The position numbers and the translations under genes were made by a program. Positions 63,748-64,000 of a stretch of DNA of 64,000 nt are shown one piece after another. Under the pieces are notes generated by a model. The model saw only the letters and a list, made by a program, of their open reading frames with translations, did not search any database and was not told the DNA's origin. Where the stretch lies: assembly GCA_021777055.1 (NCBI GenBank), contig JAIQZO010000044.1:140749-204748 (forward strand). Direction: 5' to 3'. The DNA is from Candidatus Anammoxibacter sp. GTDB taxonomy: Bacteria; Planctomycetota; Brocadiia; Brocadiales; Anammoxibacteraceae. Position 1 is the stretch's first letter, and each line of letters opens with the position of its first letter.

Positions 63748-64000
63748 GCAGTGGGTGGACCAAGATTAAGATTATAAATTTGGTGTTAACTTAAAATAGA
63801 AAGATTTAAAGATATACAAAATACCCCAACGGGGTTATACATACCAGCCCAGGGCAACACCCTGGGTCAAAGGTAACCATTAATTCGCACCCTGAATGGG
63901 TGCAACATATTTTCCCGATTCATCGCCAATGTATGTTACGCCCTTACAGGGCTAAATTTCTTTTGTATTTTTGTCCCAGGGCGTTGCCCTGGGCTGGTAT
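63748..64000 (-). repeat. Family F repeat, inverted copy, cut by the window end
   Basis: Reverse complement of 37335-37612 over its whole visible length, with AAAATACCCCAACGGGGTTA, CAGCCCAGGGCAACACCCTG and GTCCCAGGGCGTTGCCCTGG. The interior CGCACCCTGAATGGGTGC and GTTACGCCCTTACAGGGC are also shared. Confidence 0.8.

Noticed and set aside
1..64000. tRNA or rRNA genes
   Set aside because: None was recognised while reading both strands of the intergenic regions; a covariance-model search was not possible here.

Overview
The window is AT-rich and gene-sparse for a bacterium. It holds about 30 apparently intact protein genes, about a dozen broken genes and an unusually large load of dispersed repeats. 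Membrane 4Fe-4S NapH-type modules, a CRTAC1/UnbV protein, a CooT-type nickel protein, NHL and PQQ-type beta-propellers and a large multidomain sensor, together with the low GC, suggest a planctomycete, most plausibly an anammox-type (Brocadiales, Scalindua-like) genome. That assignment is inference: no rRNA and no hydrazine or nitrogen marker gene lies in the window.

Layout. 0-6.2 kb: a PPOX-type flavoprotein, then a pyruvate dehydrogenase cluster (E1-alpha, E1-beta, E2, E3) and a cupin, on the + strand. 7.2-12.4 kb: a START-domain protein, then a second, differently typed E1-alpha/E1-beta/E2 set on the - strand without its own E3. Both sets are interrupted by repeat elements at the same junction, E1-beta/E2. 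13.8-18.1 kb: a metallo-beta-lactamase-fold hydrolase, a heme-oxygenase-like protein and a secreted CRTAC1/UnbV protein. 18.1-27.7 kb: a decayed tandem duplication. Its unit is the UnbV 3' end, a four-helix-bundle pseudogene, a leader and a large secreted beta-helix protein; it also contains IS and gene fragments. 27.8-35.2 kb: broken radical SAM, aldo/keto reductase, IS5-like and CheB-CheR-PAS genes, then an intact hybrid histidine kinase. 36.4-40 kb: a small conserved protein, an RF-like GGQ protein, a HAD phosphatase resembling eukaryotic pseudouridine-5'-phosphatase, and a 3D-domain protein. 40.2-45.8 kb: a Tat-signal radical SAM enzyme overlapping a membrane spermidine-synthase/NapH fusion, a PPOX protein, and a cooT/His-rich pair with a strong terminator. 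46.4-54.4 kb: housekeeping and envelope genes (PQQ-type dehydrogenase, murJ, thiE, cupin, epimerase, hom, pyrB). 55.3-63.1 kb: a transketolase, an NHL-repeat protein and an 886-residue fusion of a cNMP-binding domain, a degenerate sigma-54-type AAA+ domain and a NapH-like membrane iron-sulfur module.

The intergenic DNA is built largely from several families of inverted-repeat elements. Three families (A, B and C) have arms made of degenerate 7-bp tandem units pointing inward. The arms of A and B, and of a fourth family with a different arm sequence, enclose remnants of four-helix-bundle (S23/TIGR02436-like) genes. At least five such remnants occur in 64 kb, all decayed. This association of an inverted short-unit array with a four-helix-bundle gene is the best candidate for an undescribed mobile or selfish system here. 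The two unusual redox-membrane fusions (41.4-44.3 and 60.5-63.1 kb) are the best candidates for undescribed cellular functions.

All assignments come from reading the sequence and recalling family motifs; no database search was run. Several lesions fall in homopolymer runs, so assembly error must be excluded before they are treated as biology.
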